A stretch of 64,000 bases of DNA from Megalonaias nervosa (GCA_016617855.1 JAECUM010001754.1:57428-121427); one strand, 5' to 3'. Numbered from the stretch's first letter, positions 58,501-62,299 are shown. Made by a program: numbers and translations. Notes: a model not told the origin generated them from the letters alone.

Positions 58501-58986
58501 CTTTCTGTATTATGCTTGTTTTGCAATTACAAGATAACTTCATGCATGGATGGTTAGTATGTGCCTTTTCACCTACGGAAGGATGACCACAGCTGTTTAC
58601 TTTTCATGTATTTCTGACTGTTAAATCTTTGATATAATCCCCAACCCACCCTTAATCTCCTATTACAGGAAGACCCTGCAGTTTAGATCAACTGTCTTAT
58701 CACATTCTATCAAGCTGATGAATAATTATTAACCATCTGAAAATGTTCCAAGAATGTTATTCATTGTTCTGAGTCAGCAAATACAGGTAATTTGTAATTG
58801 ATCAAGGATTAACCTAACTGATATTATTTAACTTCTCTGTACTTTGTTCCAGGTGAATCTTGTTGAGCACAATGTTGGAAATTTCCTTTCAGCAGGAGAG
58901 ATACCCATCCCTTTGCTTTACTTTGTCTCAACAGCTGTTTATTTGGCAGCTGCATTACTATGGGCAGCTGTGCTTCACAGATACAA
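8946..58986 (+). CDS. GPR107: GPR107/GPR108-like seven-transmembrane protein, 7 exons found, 3' end outside window
   Basis: Gene span. Coding exons are 8946-9050, 16502-16627, 32884-32934, 42859-42959, 49516-49669, 57857-57964 and 58853-58986. Every internal border is AG/GT and the phases fit, giving about 260 codons without a stop. In order: a signal peptide, a lumenal domain with the family pattern DDRKYIALGTFGF, a predicted N-glycosylation site (NMT), one Cys in exon 4 and one in exon 6 at the places of the conserved pair, the stretch DAEEGVYKLYFLNC, the family hallmark LSAGEIPIPLLYF, then the first membrane helix. Known for the family (Lung_7-TM_R/GOST): Golgi and endosome proteins in membrane trafficking. 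The remaining six helices must lie beyond 64000. Vertebrates have GPR107 and GPR108. I cannot tell which this is; many invertebrates have one copy, so the symbol is provisional. The introns are packed with repeats. Confidence 0.87.
9051..10079. other. intron 1, first part: poly(A), GT/CA microsatellite, otherwise nothing recognised
   Basis: Contains an A run (about 9165-9191) and a (GT)n/(CA)n self-complementary microsatellite at about 9806-9849. No other element recognised. Confidence 0.6.
10080..10415. repeat. 65-bp tandem array, about 5 copies
   Basis: Unit AGTATAAAATACAGTATATA.. through AACAAAGACAGTAACATAAT, AT-rich, with 1-3 changes per unit. A short (CA)n lies at 10421-10437. Confidence 0.9.
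10588..10812. repeat. 66-bp tandem array, about 3.5 copies
   Basis: Unit GATGCATGATAATGACATCT.. through GACAGGACCCCAGTATA, almost identical between copies, so young. 66 is a multiple of 3, which keeps a repeated-peptide frame open on the minus strand. I do not treat that as a gene. Confidence 0.92.
11046..11130. repeat. 25-bp tandem repeat, 3 copies
   Basis: TTATGACTATTTCTATTGATATGA repeated with single changes. Confidence 0.85.
11450..11795 (-). mobile_element. SINE-A copy 1 (tRNA-derived) with target duplication
   Basis: On the minus strand it has a tRNA-like head (A-box-like CTAGTGGTCAGAGC and B-box-like GGTTCAAACCC), a body of about 250 bp, and an AAATC(AC)n tail. The flanks TTCTTTATTTGA (11438-11449) and TTCTTTAATTGA (11796-11807) form a 12-bp target duplication with one mismatch. 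The general design is that of molluscan tRNA-SINEs with a conserved central domain (V-SINE/RUDI-like is possible). The family name needs a database comparison. Confidence 0.85.
12585..12904 (-). mobile_element. SINE-A copy 2 with perfect 14-bp target duplication
   Basis: Same family as 11450-11795. TTGGTAAGTGAAAG occurs at 12571-12584 and again at 12905-12918, so the borders are exact and the insertion is fairly recent. The tRNA-like head is at the right end. Confidence 0.92.
12930..14110. other. intron 1, no feature seen
   Basis: AT-rich sequence; short frames on the minus strand (13406-13749) show no recognisable domain. Confidence 0.6.
14121..14958 (-). mobile_element. solo LTR of family LTR-1, diverged
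   Basis: Begins TATTACAACTCTTTGGTCTTAGACTAAGTAA and ends GTATGCATAACA. It shares with the other copies the blocks AACAAGTTTTGTAAAATTCAACAAATAATTTATTT and TCCAATGAATAAATA. The flanks CCGT and CCTT differ at one base, as expected for an old 4-bp target duplication. No internal region. Confidence 0.7.
14959..16400. other. intron 1, last part, no feature seen
   Basis: A 98-codon frame at 14949-15245 ends in a donor-like GGTAAG, but it matches nothing I know. A (GT)n run at 16405-16443 precedes exon 2. Confidence 0.55.
16502..16627 (+). CDS. GPR107: GPR107-like exon 2: start of lumenal domain
   Basis: 126 bases, 42 codons, phase 0 at both ends. The acceptor is a pyrimidine run ending TTTCTATTTCAG; the donor is GTATGT. 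It encodes QDDRKYIALGTFGFLKEGTW and then EVNMTKFSVTVKPSSEVY. The pattern basic-x-x-LxTFGF, then a small loop, then VN-(M/I/L)-(T/S), is the most typical N-terminal signature of GPR107 and GPR108. NMT is a candidate N-glycosylation site, which fits a lumenal position. A GT dinucleotide repeat lies about 60 bp upstream of the acceptor. Confidence 0.93.
16628..17560. other. intron 2, first part, no feature seen
   Basis: AT-rich unique-looking sequence without recognisable element. Confidence 0.6.
17565..18390. repeat. 92-bp higher-order tandem array, about 9 copies
   Basis: Each 92-bp unit is a dimer of two related halves: AGTATAGAAGAGTTGATAAAGG.. and AGTATAGACGGGCTGATACAGG... Copies differ by a few bases; several have GAAAAG in place of GTATAG. 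Confidence 0.92.
18391..18604. repeat. 45-bp tandem units related to the array at 25180
   Basis: Monomeric units GATACAGGTGTTCTCTGTGC.. with GTATAAAAGG, about 4-5 copies. They end at TTGATACATATGGAGGGGGC, where the inverted-duplication segment begins. Confidence 0.88.
18605..19600. repeat. left arm of a large inverted duplication, with a 71-bp array inside
   Basis: From ATGGAGGGGGCTTACTGCC to ACAACAGACGGCGCTC this segment matches the reverse complement of about 24395-25178. Inside it, at 18781-19305, a 71-bp unit (TGCTACATTCCTAATTCTAG.. to AAATGGCTGCTTGCAAG) is repeated about 7 times; the right arm has only about one. At 19530-19596 there is a short hairpin with arms around GTTGTCATAATGGCAT and its complement. 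Confidence 0.88.
19601..20595. other. intron 2, no feature seen
   Basis: Unique-looking sequence with one poly(A) run near 20384-20401. Confidence 0.6.
20604..20771. mobile_element. 168-bp hAT-type MITE with perfect 8-bp target duplication
   Basis: The terminal inverted repeats CAGTGGCATCACTAGGG (left) and CCCTAGTGACGCCACTG (right) differ at one base. CCCTTAGG flanks it exactly on both sides (20596-20603 and 20772-20779). Eight-base duplications and CAGTGGCG-like ends are typical of the hAT superfamily. No coding capacity. Confidence 0.92.
20936..20958. repeat. (GA)n microsatellite
   Basis: Short imperfect GA run. Confidence 0.9.
20985..21520. repeat. three diverged direct repeats of about 150-190 bp
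   Basis: Each starts GTAATTGTATACATGTATCCTGGGT-like and contains TTTTGGGACAGTCT, a GGTCTTTCATT-like block, and CTTACTCGATAATTATACA (copies 1 and 2), followed by a TTTTACTGA.CACTGTC block. They lie directly next to the Gypsy integrase relic and may be part of that element. The minus-strand frames here are derived from the repeats. Confidence 0.7.
21545..22090 (-). pseudogene. Ty3/Gypsy-type integrase fragment (zinc-binding domain and start of core)
   Basis: On the minus strand the zinc-binding H2C2 region is clear: WSVSNQIITPMSYRQEIHTL, then AHKTPYAGHFGVSKTYHKIL and a CHTCQM box. After a frame change near 21760 the start of the integrase core is visible (LPITKSSNQHLLTIMCASSR), but the catalytic VDCVGPLP-like segment is disrupted by a stop. 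No reverse transcriptase, protease or LTR is next to it. It is an old truncated copy. Confidence 0.88.
22212..22293. repeat. (TC)n microsatellite
   Basis: TC dinucleotide run with one break. Confidence 0.97.
22294..23680. other. intron 2, no feature seen
   Basis: AT-rich sequence without recognisable element. Confidence 0.6.
23682..23757. repeat. (TA)n microsatellite, with a (TC)n at 23850-23882
   Basis: About 37 TA dinucleotides; a short TC run follows about 100 bp later. Confidence 0.97.
24395..25178. repeat. right arm of the large inverted duplication, interrupted by a SINE
   Basis: Its reverse complement follows 18605-19600 in order: the CATCTGTTGTCATAATG hairpin piece, TTTATAAATAGAATATTAAAACTTGTAATAACTGACAGCATTTG, then (after the SINE) AAGATACAGTGATACAGAAG.., one 71-bp-type unit, and CTATGG-type ends at CCCCCTCCAT. 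About 24 bases of the arm are missing at the SINE. Confidence 0.87.
24588..24868 (-). mobile_element. SINE-A copy 3, head truncated
   Basis: Starts GTGTGCGATTTGGATTTTTAACG and ends inside the tRNA-like head at CATGACCTCCCGCATC. It interrupts the right arm of the inverted duplication. Confidence 0.88.
25180..25625. repeat. 45-bp tandem array, about 10 copies
   Basis: Unit GATACAGGTGTTCTCTGTGC then ATGCACATGTTGGTATAAAAGGGTT. 45 bases is 15 codons, so several frames stay open on both strands (for example MHREHLYQPFYTNMC repeated on the minus strand). I take these as array by-products. It is the same unit, in the same orientation, as at 18391-18604, although the adjoining arm is inverted. Confidence 0.92.
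25626..26970. other. intron 2, no feature seen
   Basis: A 105-codon frame at 26348-26665 has no recognisable domain and no coding signature. Confidence 0.55.
26975..28285. repeat. 43-bp tandem array, about 30 diverged copies
   Basis: Consensus GATTTGCCATAGGGCTGATG then AACAACAGGAGTGGGCCTTCTGT. Copies drift in length on the right side. 43 is not a multiple of 3, so the minus-strand frames (PYGKSQKAHSCCSSAL-like) rotate and end often. Confidence 0.93.
28286..29306. other. intron 2, mostly nothing; short imperfect repeat of TTTCTGGGGCATGCA
   Basis: At about 28735-28885 a 33-bp-scale motif (TTTTCAACCCTTTCTGGGGCATGCAGTGA) recurs 4-5 times. A 90-codon minus frame (29028-29300) next to the LTR shows no domain I recognise. 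Confidence 0.6.
29307..29986 (-). mobile_element. solo LTR of family LTR-1, diverged and shortened
   Basis: Begins TGTTTCTACTCTGTGGTCTTAAAC and ends GATATAAATAACA. It shares GTATTGTGAATTAAATCCCAAATAAT and TCCAATGAATGATTTAAATAA with the copies at 14121 and 53301. No clean target duplication (ATTG against GTTA). Confidence 0.68.
30190..32110. repeat. dispersed repeat motif at 30195, 31605 and 32025; 42-bp array inside
   Basis: The block (T/G)TAATCAGTA(G/A)AA.. ACATAGA.. TGCTGG(C/T)..ATTATGTGATGGCAGATCAGGGTCTGTGT occurs near 30195-30300, 31605-31700 and 32025-32100. At the middle site a 42-bp unit (TTGGATTATGTGATGGCAGA..) is tandemly repeated three times (31665-31792). A (TA)n run lies at 30684-30748. 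The rest of this stretch shows nothing recognisable. Confidence 0.65.
32475..32802 (-). mobile_element. SINE-A copy 4, perfect 13-bp duplication, 81 bp before exon 3
   Basis: CAGTTATGATTGT at 32462-32474 and at 32803-32815 marks exact borders. The tRNA-like head is at the right end (CTAACCACTAGGCCACTGGAGTG). It lies in the antisense orientation to the GPR107-like gene. Confidence 0.93.
32884..32934 (+). CDS. GPR107: GPR107-like exon 3: 51-base micro-exon
   Basis: 17 codons, phase 0 at both ends. The acceptor follows a very strong pyrimidine tract (TTTTTTTTTTTCCTTTTTTGCAG); the donor is GTAAGA. The peptide FGFMLLKIARSGVIVDM fills exactly the segment that in vertebrate GPR107 follows exon 2 (GFSLD..K..G..SYLD type), so exon 2, this exon and exon 4 join without a gap. 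It is too short to show as an open frame. A SINE ends 81 bp before it. The match is modest in identity, but position, phase and splice sites agree. Confidence 0.8.
32935..33805. other. intron 3, first part, no feature seen
   Basis: Frames on both strands (32980-33204 plus, 33546-33899 minus) contain no domain I can name. Confidence 0.5.
33806..34333. repeat. 28-bp minisatellite, hit by a SINE and by an LTR element
   Basis: Unit GATATGATCATTACATAATGACAGCATT with variants. About two units stand left of the SINE at 33860, about seven between SINE and LTR, and more resume at 38063-38165. Confidence 0.88.
33860..34120 (+). mobile_element. SINE-B copy 1 (tRNA-derived, AAC tail)
   Basis: Head CCGAGTGTCCAAGTGGTTTAAAGCGC with B-box-like GGGTTCGAGTCTC, a body with GAGAAAGCTTGCCAGTA and GGTTTTCCTGGGTTCTTCCACC, then GAAAATGGCGTTAAACCCTAC(AAC)n. 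The flanks CATAATGACA (33850-33859 and 34121-34130) can be a target duplication, although the host array also repeats this motif. Confidence 0.88.
34334..38062 (-). mobile_element. two-LTR retroelement (family LTR-1), internal region mostly lost
   Basis: Two LTRs of about 900 bp at 34334-35233 and 37161-38062 start TGTTAC(G/A)AGTCTATGCTC. The right one ends ATATACATAACA. The left one ends about CATATCA. The flanks ATGA (34330-34333 and 38063-38066) form a 4-bp target duplication, and removing the element restores the 28-bp array. The internal part is only about 1.9 kb. Next to the right LTR, on the minus strand, a frame rich in Glu, Lys and Met reads STQEWLDILKMEVQLKKLEL and then EREFQIRLKELELAKG, resembling the coiled-coil start of Gag in invertebrate Gypsy-type elements. 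No protease, reverse transcriptase or integrase is seen. A Tigger fragment sits inside. Confidence 0.85.
35792..36726 (+). mobile_element. 5'-truncated Tigger/pogo-like transposon inside the LTR element
   Basis: It matches 51066-52013 along its length and ends with the same terminal inverted repeat (GGTCTCTCAGAACAGGTTTTACTG) followed by TA. It carries a 35-codon start at 36264-36371 (MDKLPTEKRQILRLEKIIIV..) that resembles the pipsqueak-type DNA-binding start of Tigger transposases, then a stop. The left terminal repeat is missing. Confidence 0.85.
38063..38165. repeat. 28-bp minisatellite, right remainder
   Basis: ATGATCATTATACAATGACAGCATCAATAT and three further units follow the right LTR. 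Confidence 0.85.
38166..39850. other. intron 3, no feature seen
   Basis: AT-rich; a 28-bp stretch around ATCATATTAAGAAATTTAAACT is doubled near 39437-39490. No element recognised. Confidence 0.6.
39853..39910. repeat. 58-bp near-perfect palindrome without loop
   Basis: Left half GATGGTCTTGGGATCTTAAA..; the right half is its reverse complement with only two mismatches, both of which would still pair as G-U in RNA. The centre is AAATGATCATTT. Confidence 0.93.
40075..40250. repeat. 55-bp tandem repeat, 3 copies
   Basis: GGCTTGCACTTAGGGCAGTG then AAAAAGGCAGTCAATTTTGGCTTCAGGCAGTGAAT. Confidence 0.9.
40449..40730 (-). mobile_element. SINE-A copy 5 between TA/GA and TA microsatellites
   Basis: TTTAGGATTTTTAACGTAG.. 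to the truncated head at CTCCCTCATCCAAGG. A (TA)n(GA)n run (40409-40448) lies left and a long (TA)n (40733-40834) right. Confidence 0.87.
40835..41773. other. intron 3, no feature seen
   Basis: A 24-bp doublet (GACAGACCGACAGATTAATGACTAT) lies at about 40942-40990. Nothing else recognised. Confidence 0.6.
41774..42027 (+). mobile_element. SINE-B copy 2 with target duplication
   Basis: Same family as 33860-34120: CCAAGTAGCCAAGTGGTCTA.., GGGTTCAAGTCTC, GAGAAAGCTTGCCAGTAAC, and tail GGCGTTAAACCCTATAACAACAAC. The flanks CCTAATTTGAAA (41761) and CCTAACTTGAAA (42028) are a duplication with one mismatch. Confidence 0.9.
42385..42840. repeat. 37-bp minisatellite, about 12 copies, ending at exon 4
   Basis: Unit CATGGGGAAGGCATATAATG then TGTTGTTCACTACTTTT, very uniform for the first nine units and then diverging (GCTGTTCACAGTACTCAT). 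The last unit merges into the acceptor of exon 4 (42859). Confidence 0.93.
42859..42959 (+). CDS. GPR107: GPR107-like exon 4: lumenal domain with first conserved Cys
   Basis: 101 bases, entering in phase 0 and leaving after two bases of a codon. The acceptor TTCTTGTTTCTTGTAG and the donor GTAAGT are both strong. It encodes ETSAETCISDGIYMSG and then HHEVLSMVTFRFDFQEN. The Cys sits where vertebrate GPR107 has the first Cys of its lumenal pair. The exon begins directly after a 37-bp minisatellite (42385-42840), whose last unit runs into the acceptor region. Confidence 0.88.
42960..43955. other. intron 4, first part, no feature seen
   Basis: No recognised element; possible degraded 5' part of the DIRS-like copy that follows. 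Confidence 0.5.
43960..47520 (+). pseudogene. DIRS-like retroelement relic A (RT, RNase H, tyrosine recombinase parts)
   Basis: Plus-strand pieces in the DIRS order. Reverse transcriptase: VIDLSSLSLFIQAP near 44660, a catalytic-box relic LLDDIL near 44950, then LGFLVKKDKSDIIPIQHFTQ. RNase H at about 45380-45790: ADSAFRNLGI, HIIHLEMKALVNSF, YIRMQGRTKSQDLCLLVWDF. Tyrosine recombinase N-terminal pieces at 46280-46500 (SYHSTISDTF) and a catalytic-domain start near 46600 (PFEQMSGTSLTHF). There are many stops and frame changes, and the catalytic Tyr is not identified. A 27-bp unit is repeated four times inside the RNase H part (45512-45610), and a 37-bp unit twice at 45822-45890. DIRS elements use a recombinase and make no target duplication; none is visible. 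Confidence 0.85.
47860..49147. repeat. array of a roughly 23-bp unit, about 55 copies, with higher-order pattern
   Basis: Unit TGTGATGTGTCCATATGCAAGGC, with shorter units lacking two bases (TGTGATGTGTCATATGCAAGGC). Larger blocks starting GGCTTTGGTGTATCAATATG recur at about 47965, 48145 and 48395. The long frames (208 and 155 codons on the minus strand, with CIWTHHRLAYGH-like repeats) come from the array. Confidence 0.95.
49148..49515. other. intron 4, end, no feature seen
   Basis: Sequence between the 23-bp array and exon 5. Confidence 0.6.
49516..49669 (+). CDS. GPR107: GPR107-like exon 5: middle of lumenal domain
   Basis: 154 bases. The first base completes the ATG codon split with exon 4; then 51 codons follow and the exon ends in phase 0. 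The acceptor is CACAAATTTCAG and the donor is GTAAGA. It encodes IHVERSGKAVKNLIISNRYG, continues through a Ser/Thr/Glu-rich loop and ends TLPLQNNNGFYSAY. This is the variable lumenal loop of the family, followed by the strand (NGFYSAY) that leads into exon 6. No basic furin-like cluster is seen in this loop. Confidence 0.88.
50354..52013 (+). mobile_element. Tigger/pogo-like transposon, 1.66 kb, with TA target duplication
   Basis: Left end CAGTAGAACCTGTCATGAGTGACC and right end GGTCTCTCATAACAGGTTTTACTG are inverted repeats, flanked by TA (50352-50353 and 52014-52015). Subterminal copies of GCTATGAGCGACCACCTG lie inside the left end. At 51553-51660 a 35-codon frame (MDEPPTKKRQILMLEKIIIV..) matches the DNA-binding start of Tigger transposases; stops follow at once, and no catalytic DDE domain remains. 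It is therefore an internally deleted copy. A 25-bp-arm hairpin (50732-50756 / 50803-50827) is inserted within it. Confidence 0.9.
50732..50827. repeat. 96-bp hairpin (MITE-like) inside the Tigger element
   Basis: AGCCTGGTTCCCTGCTTTGTATGCT pairs with AGCATACAGAGCAGGGAACCAGACT (two mismatches). Related short copies of GTAAACCAG(A/G)CTAA.GTATATGT stand at about 50697 and 51041. Confidence 0.85.
52201..52270 (-). repeat. short dispersed repeat, inverted partner of 56105-56175
   Basis: AAGGGAAGTAACACTTAAAAATTACCTCC..CCACTAGGTGGCCACTTGTCTACC is the reverse complement, with changes, of the sequence at 56113-56172. Confidence 0.75.
52488..52563. repeat. (TC)n microsatellite
   Basis: TC run with CC and GT breaks; it creates Ser-Leu and Arg-Glu frames on the two strands. 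Confidence 0.95.
52850..55930 (+). pseudogene. DIRS-like retroelement relic B (RT, RNase H, recombinase start)
   Basis: After possible upstream pieces (52850-53290) and the LTR, plus-strand fragments follow in DIRS order. Reverse transcriptase start near 54150: VPKACGKLRSVIDMSEL. RNase H at about 54880-55160: GIPKPEVTICTDTSLSR, then LLEIKSVLNS. The DIRS-typical junction follows: TIDLFAARWNCQLPTFIPPF with PDPEA near 55330. Last comes the N-terminal DNA-binding part of the recombinase at 55584-55832 (RRSFTLKTCKEELHIFIDWC). Stops and frame changes occur throughout. The catalytic recombinase domain is missing, cut off by the SINE-like sequence at 55945. Confidence 0.85.
53301..54024 (-). mobile_element. 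solo LTR of family LTR-1 inside DIRS-like relic B
   Basis: Starts TGTTACGATTCTGTGGTCAT and ends ATATACATAACA, with internal blocks shared with 14121 and 29307 (ATTGTGAATTAAAT, GTACCAACAGTCTTGATATATCACAATGATCCAGAAC). The flanks GGCA and GGGG do not give a clean duplication. Confidence 0.75.
55945..56180 (+). mobile_element. SINE-like element (tRNA-type head, different tail)
   Basis: The head GGTGGCCAAAGTGGTTAGAGTGTCTGCCTTGGATGCAGGAGGTCACTGGTTTTAACCCC is of the same tRNA type as SINE-A and keeps GAGTCATGCCAAAGACTTA. The rest differs and ends with the GACAGGTGGCCACCTAGTGGGGACAAG.. GTTACTTCCCTTTA block that recurs inverted at 52201. Confidence 0.75.
56181..57540. other. intron 5, last part, no feature seen
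   Basis: AT-rich unique-looking sequence. Confidence 0.6.
57548..57815 (+). mobile_element. SINE-A copy 6, 5'-truncated, ending 41 bp before exon 6
   Basis: It starts inside the B box (TGGGTTCGATCCCCGGTCGAG), then the complete SINE-A body to TTAAAAATCATAATCACATCACATCA. CTAGATGACAG at 57537-57547 and 57816-57826 is a perfect 11-bp duplication. Same strand as the gene. Confidence 0.92.
57857..57964 (+). CDS. GPR107: GPR107-like exon 6: end of lumenal domain with second conserved Cys
   Basis: 108 bases, 36 codons, phase 0 at both ends. The acceptor is AATATTTATTTCAG and the donor GTATGT. The peptide starts FLVHMMSDAEEGVYKLYFLN, with the Cys of the lumenal pair directly after. The arrangement F-x-x-x-(D/A)xEEGxYxLxFxxC is one of the best conserved pieces of GPR107/GPR108. 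A 5'-truncated SINE ends 41 bp before this exon, and a 40-bp minisatellite starts about 120 bp after it. Confidence 0.94.
58085..58275. repeat. 40-bp tandem array, about 5 copies, in intron 6
   Basis: ATGACTACCATGTAATTTAG then GTTAATATGCCCATATTCTA, nearly identical copies, in the short intron between exons 6 and 7. Confidence 0.93.
58853..58986 (+). CDS. GPR107: GPR107-like exon 7: LSAGEIP hallmark and first membrane helix
   Basis: 134 bases, entering in phase 0 and leaving after two bases (AA) of a codon, so the next exon must complete a Lys or Asn codon. The acceptor is CTTTGTTCCAG and the donor GTAAGT. It encodes VNLVEHNVGNFLSAGEIPIP, then LLYF and a hydrophobic helix (STAVYLAAALLWAAVL), then HRYK as a basic cytosolic stop. 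The NxLSAGEIPxPxLY motif just before helix 1 is diagnostic for GPR107/GPR108. No further exon (the K..FKIHxLM type) was recognised between here and 64000. Confidence 0.95.
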
Positions 58987-59119
58987 GTAAGTACTGAAGT
59001 TGCATGGTACAGCACTGATTTACTTTACTGGTCAAGGACTAGGAGAGTTTGTGTAAAATTTACACACGTTGTACTCCAATTTTTAATCCACCATAGGCAG
59101 TCACCTGTAATTGTTATTC

Positions 59120-59392
59120 TTGAATTACTGTGGTGATGTTAATGAATTACTGTGGGGATGGTAATTAATTACTGTGGGGATGTTAATGAATTACTGTGGT
59201 GATGTTAATGAATTACTGTGGGGATAGTAATAAATTACTGTGGAGATGTTAATGAATTACTGTGGTGATGTTAATGAATTATTGTGGTGATGTTAATGAA
59301 TTATTGTGGAGCTGTTAATGAATTATTGTGGGGATGTTAATGAATTATTGTGGTGATGTTCATGAATTATTGTGGGAATGTTAATCAATCTT
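59120..59392. repeat. 22-bp tandem array, about 12 copies
   Basis: GAATTACTGTGGTGATGTTAAT with variants, starting about 130 bp after exon 7. Confidence 0.93.
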
Positions 59393-60990
59393 GATGTGCA
59401 CAGTCATACTCAGTCTTCTTGGACTTGAACCAAAATTGCTGCTCTACTATATTAATAATGATTGTGGTTATTGATTTTGTTGACTCTTTGGAGTTGTTAC
59501 TTCCATTTTTTGTCATTCATTGTCCTTTAAGATAAAAATGGCAACATAATGTTCTAAATAAAAGAAATTTAAAATCAGGCAAAACAATCATGAAACCTGC
59601 TTTGCACAAAATGAACATCATTCTTACCTTAAATTGTTTGCAGTTTGTCGTCAGAGGGAACATGCCCACAGTGCTGTGCAAAAGTTTAAAAGGAAGAGTG
59701 ACTTAGGAAAAGTCAAAATATCTCCACCAAAAACGCTGTTTTAGGGCTTCTTTGTGATGGCATGTCCTCATCCTAAAATTGTTTGAGCCATGCCACAAGT
59801 GACTGTCATGTCCAGCCAACTAAAGATTGAGTTTTAGCTGGAGTCAAATTTGTCCATGCTAAACCCAACTCAGTTCACAGAGGAGGAGACTTGTTAAGGA
59901 TACAACTTCACAGCAGTTGTCAGCGTCTGAGGAGTTTCTGTCTCTCTATAGACTTGCCAAACCTTAAAATTTTATTGCAAGTCTTAACGGAATGACCCTT
60001 AGATTATTGACGTAAGAATACTAGCAAGAAATACAAAAAAAGATAAATCATTGCAGTAAAATCTGGATATTGCATTGTCCAGCTTTGGTCCAGTTTGGGT
60101 TTTCATATTAGATTCAGTGGAGTTGGTCAGGGGACCAGACTAACATTACAAAAGTATGTCAGTCTTCCCATGCTTTTCATTCAAAACACCTGGATGATCA
60201 AGTCATCTTCATCAAAGTTCAAATAATCATCACAGAAGAGTAACATGGAATAATCTTGGCCATACTTAGAAAAAAGCAGGAAAGGCAACAATCACATATA
60301 TTTGACATCCAGTGCTTGAGGAATTTTTTTCCAGACATAGACACAAGGCAAACACTTACTCAGACTTAAAATCCTCTTGCCCAACAAGGCCTTACTTTTT
60401 TACTATTATTTTGACACAACCATCCATTCCCAAAATGGTCAGTCCCATAAGAATGAAATATTGTTCATGAGACTAAACCCTTGTTCACATTCTGCTGTAG
60501 AGGGGCTGACAGCTAGTATGATTTCCAACAATTCAGTTGTGGAATTCTGAATAATTGCAGCATACACCTCTGCTTACAATATCTGACTGTATGCCTTCAG
60601 CTTTGCTTTCTTGTTGATGTACAGTTTATTTCATTGTGTGTTGGGATGTGCATTCAGGGGCCTTGGAATAGTTTTATGAAAGCTGCAAGTCTTGATCAAA
60701 GTTGAAAACAGAAATAAGTTGGAGAGGTCCTTTTTGTATCAATCAGGAAAAACAGTAGCTTCAAGTTTGTTATGAGATTGTGTGGTGGTACTTTAGATGT
60801 GCCACACTTACAGGAGACTGTCACTGCGTATCAATAAAATCAGTGGCTTCCATGTCTCAACCAAATGCATGAAAGCATGATGTAATGATTCCAGTAACTG
60901 TAGGGTGAAAAACTTTGTATTGGGGGCTTTTATAAGTCACTACTCTCCTAGCTTCGCTTGTTCTTAAAGAATCGTATAGGTACTGATTGA
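59393..60990. other. no clear feature; possible 5' part of DIRS-like relic C
   Basis: Protein-like but broken plus-strand frames (for example EGTCPQCCAKV near 59660) could be the Gag-like first frame of a DIRS-type element. The evidence is weak. Confidence 0.3.
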
Positions 60991-60994
60991 TATA

Positions 60995-62297
60995 CCTTAT
61001 TTACCATTTGTGTTGGGACACCATATTTGTTGGGACACCATAAATTCATTTTGAAAGTAATTTTGTTGAGCACTGTATGTTCTGGGACACATCATTTTTT
61101 TTTCAAGTCATAAGTTGTGGGACACCGTTTAAATCATTCAAAAATCACATGTTAGAAAGTGCACTCCAACTGAAATTTTATTTTAAAAAAATGTAAAACT
61201 GTACTTGACATAAAACTCTTTAATCCATTTAAGCATCATCTCATCAACCCAACCCTTCTCCTGCACTCATACGATCCTATTTTTAGCTTTCTCATGCTGT
61301 GAAGAATTATCATTGGAGGCAATACATCTCCTGAAGCGGAAACTGCAAGGGCTTAAGTAAGATTTTTTAAACCTACACCAGTCGTGCTAATTCTCACACT
61401 TTTAACCCCCATCTTATTGATAATCCATCGGGGAATGAGATCATAGTACACTAGAATTTCATCTATGTTAACGATCATATTGATGGTGAAATCATCTTCT
61501 TCTCTTCTGGCCTTCACGAATTCATCAAATGATTTTATTTTCTCCATATCTTCTGGGCGAAACTGGGTCATCGATGTCCATGCACGAAGCATTATATTGT
61601 GTCACTTTAAAAATTGTTCCATTGTTTAAATTTATTTTCAAAATTCCTGTGAATACTGGTGAAAAGGAACCAAAGTTAGCTTCCCTATATCAGCAGATTT
61701 TGTACAATTTAAAATAATGATTTTTATTTGCGAGATGCTGTCATATAGATGACCTGGATATAATAGAATTGTGGTTATTTTGCACCTAACACAGTACCAT
61801 GCATGAATGGCAGTTGCCTTCAAGCAATCAGTTGATTATTTCACTCTTGTTTGCAGTTTTGTTGGATCCAGTTTTCAGTCAGATAACATATTCAAACCTT
61901 TGAGTACAACCAAACATGATTTGTGTCTCCATATTCACGTCAATGAACAATGTGTCATGTGGTATCCGACATAAGCTATATACGCTATAGTATGGATGCC
62001 TACTGTATGCTACATATACGGAGTTCGTGGATATATTCTTGTTTCTTTAATGCTTTTGATGAAAAAAGACAAATGATAACAATAGAAGGTTAGTTTCGTT
62101 CATTTTATTATCAAACAAACGTTTTGTTGATCTATTTTATTGTTACGTGCTGGGGGGGCACAGATTCAACACAAATTTATTTTGTTTCCTATGTCTTGGG
62201 ACATGTGACATAGGTGTAGAAAAGTTTCCTCATAAGTTCTAGGACAGGAAAAAAAATTAATTATTTTATTGTGTCCCAATATATACAGTAAATATGG
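60995..62297 (-). mobile_element. pogo-like DNA transposon with inverted ends and broken transposase
   Basis: Left end CCTTATTTACCATTTGTGTTGGGACACC and right end ATTGTGTCCCAATATATACAGTAAATATGG are imperfect inverted repeats, flanked by TA on both sides (60993-60994 and 62298-62299). TTGGGACAC-like boxes recur inside both ends. On the minus strand at 61592-61353 a frame reads NMIVNIDEILVYYDLIPRW and then MGVKSVRISTTG, matching the second part of the pogo/Tigger DDE transposase core (N-x-DE-x-x-VY-x-D pattern). The N-terminal DNA-binding domain and the other catalytic Asp regions are not intact. Length is about half of a complete element. Confidence 0.87.
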
Positions 62298-62299
62298 TA

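Noticed and set aside
60995..62297. TTGGGACACCAT repeats first read as a simple tandem repeat
   Set aside because: They are placed at both ends in inverted orientation, with TA duplications, so they are terminal repeats of a transposon.
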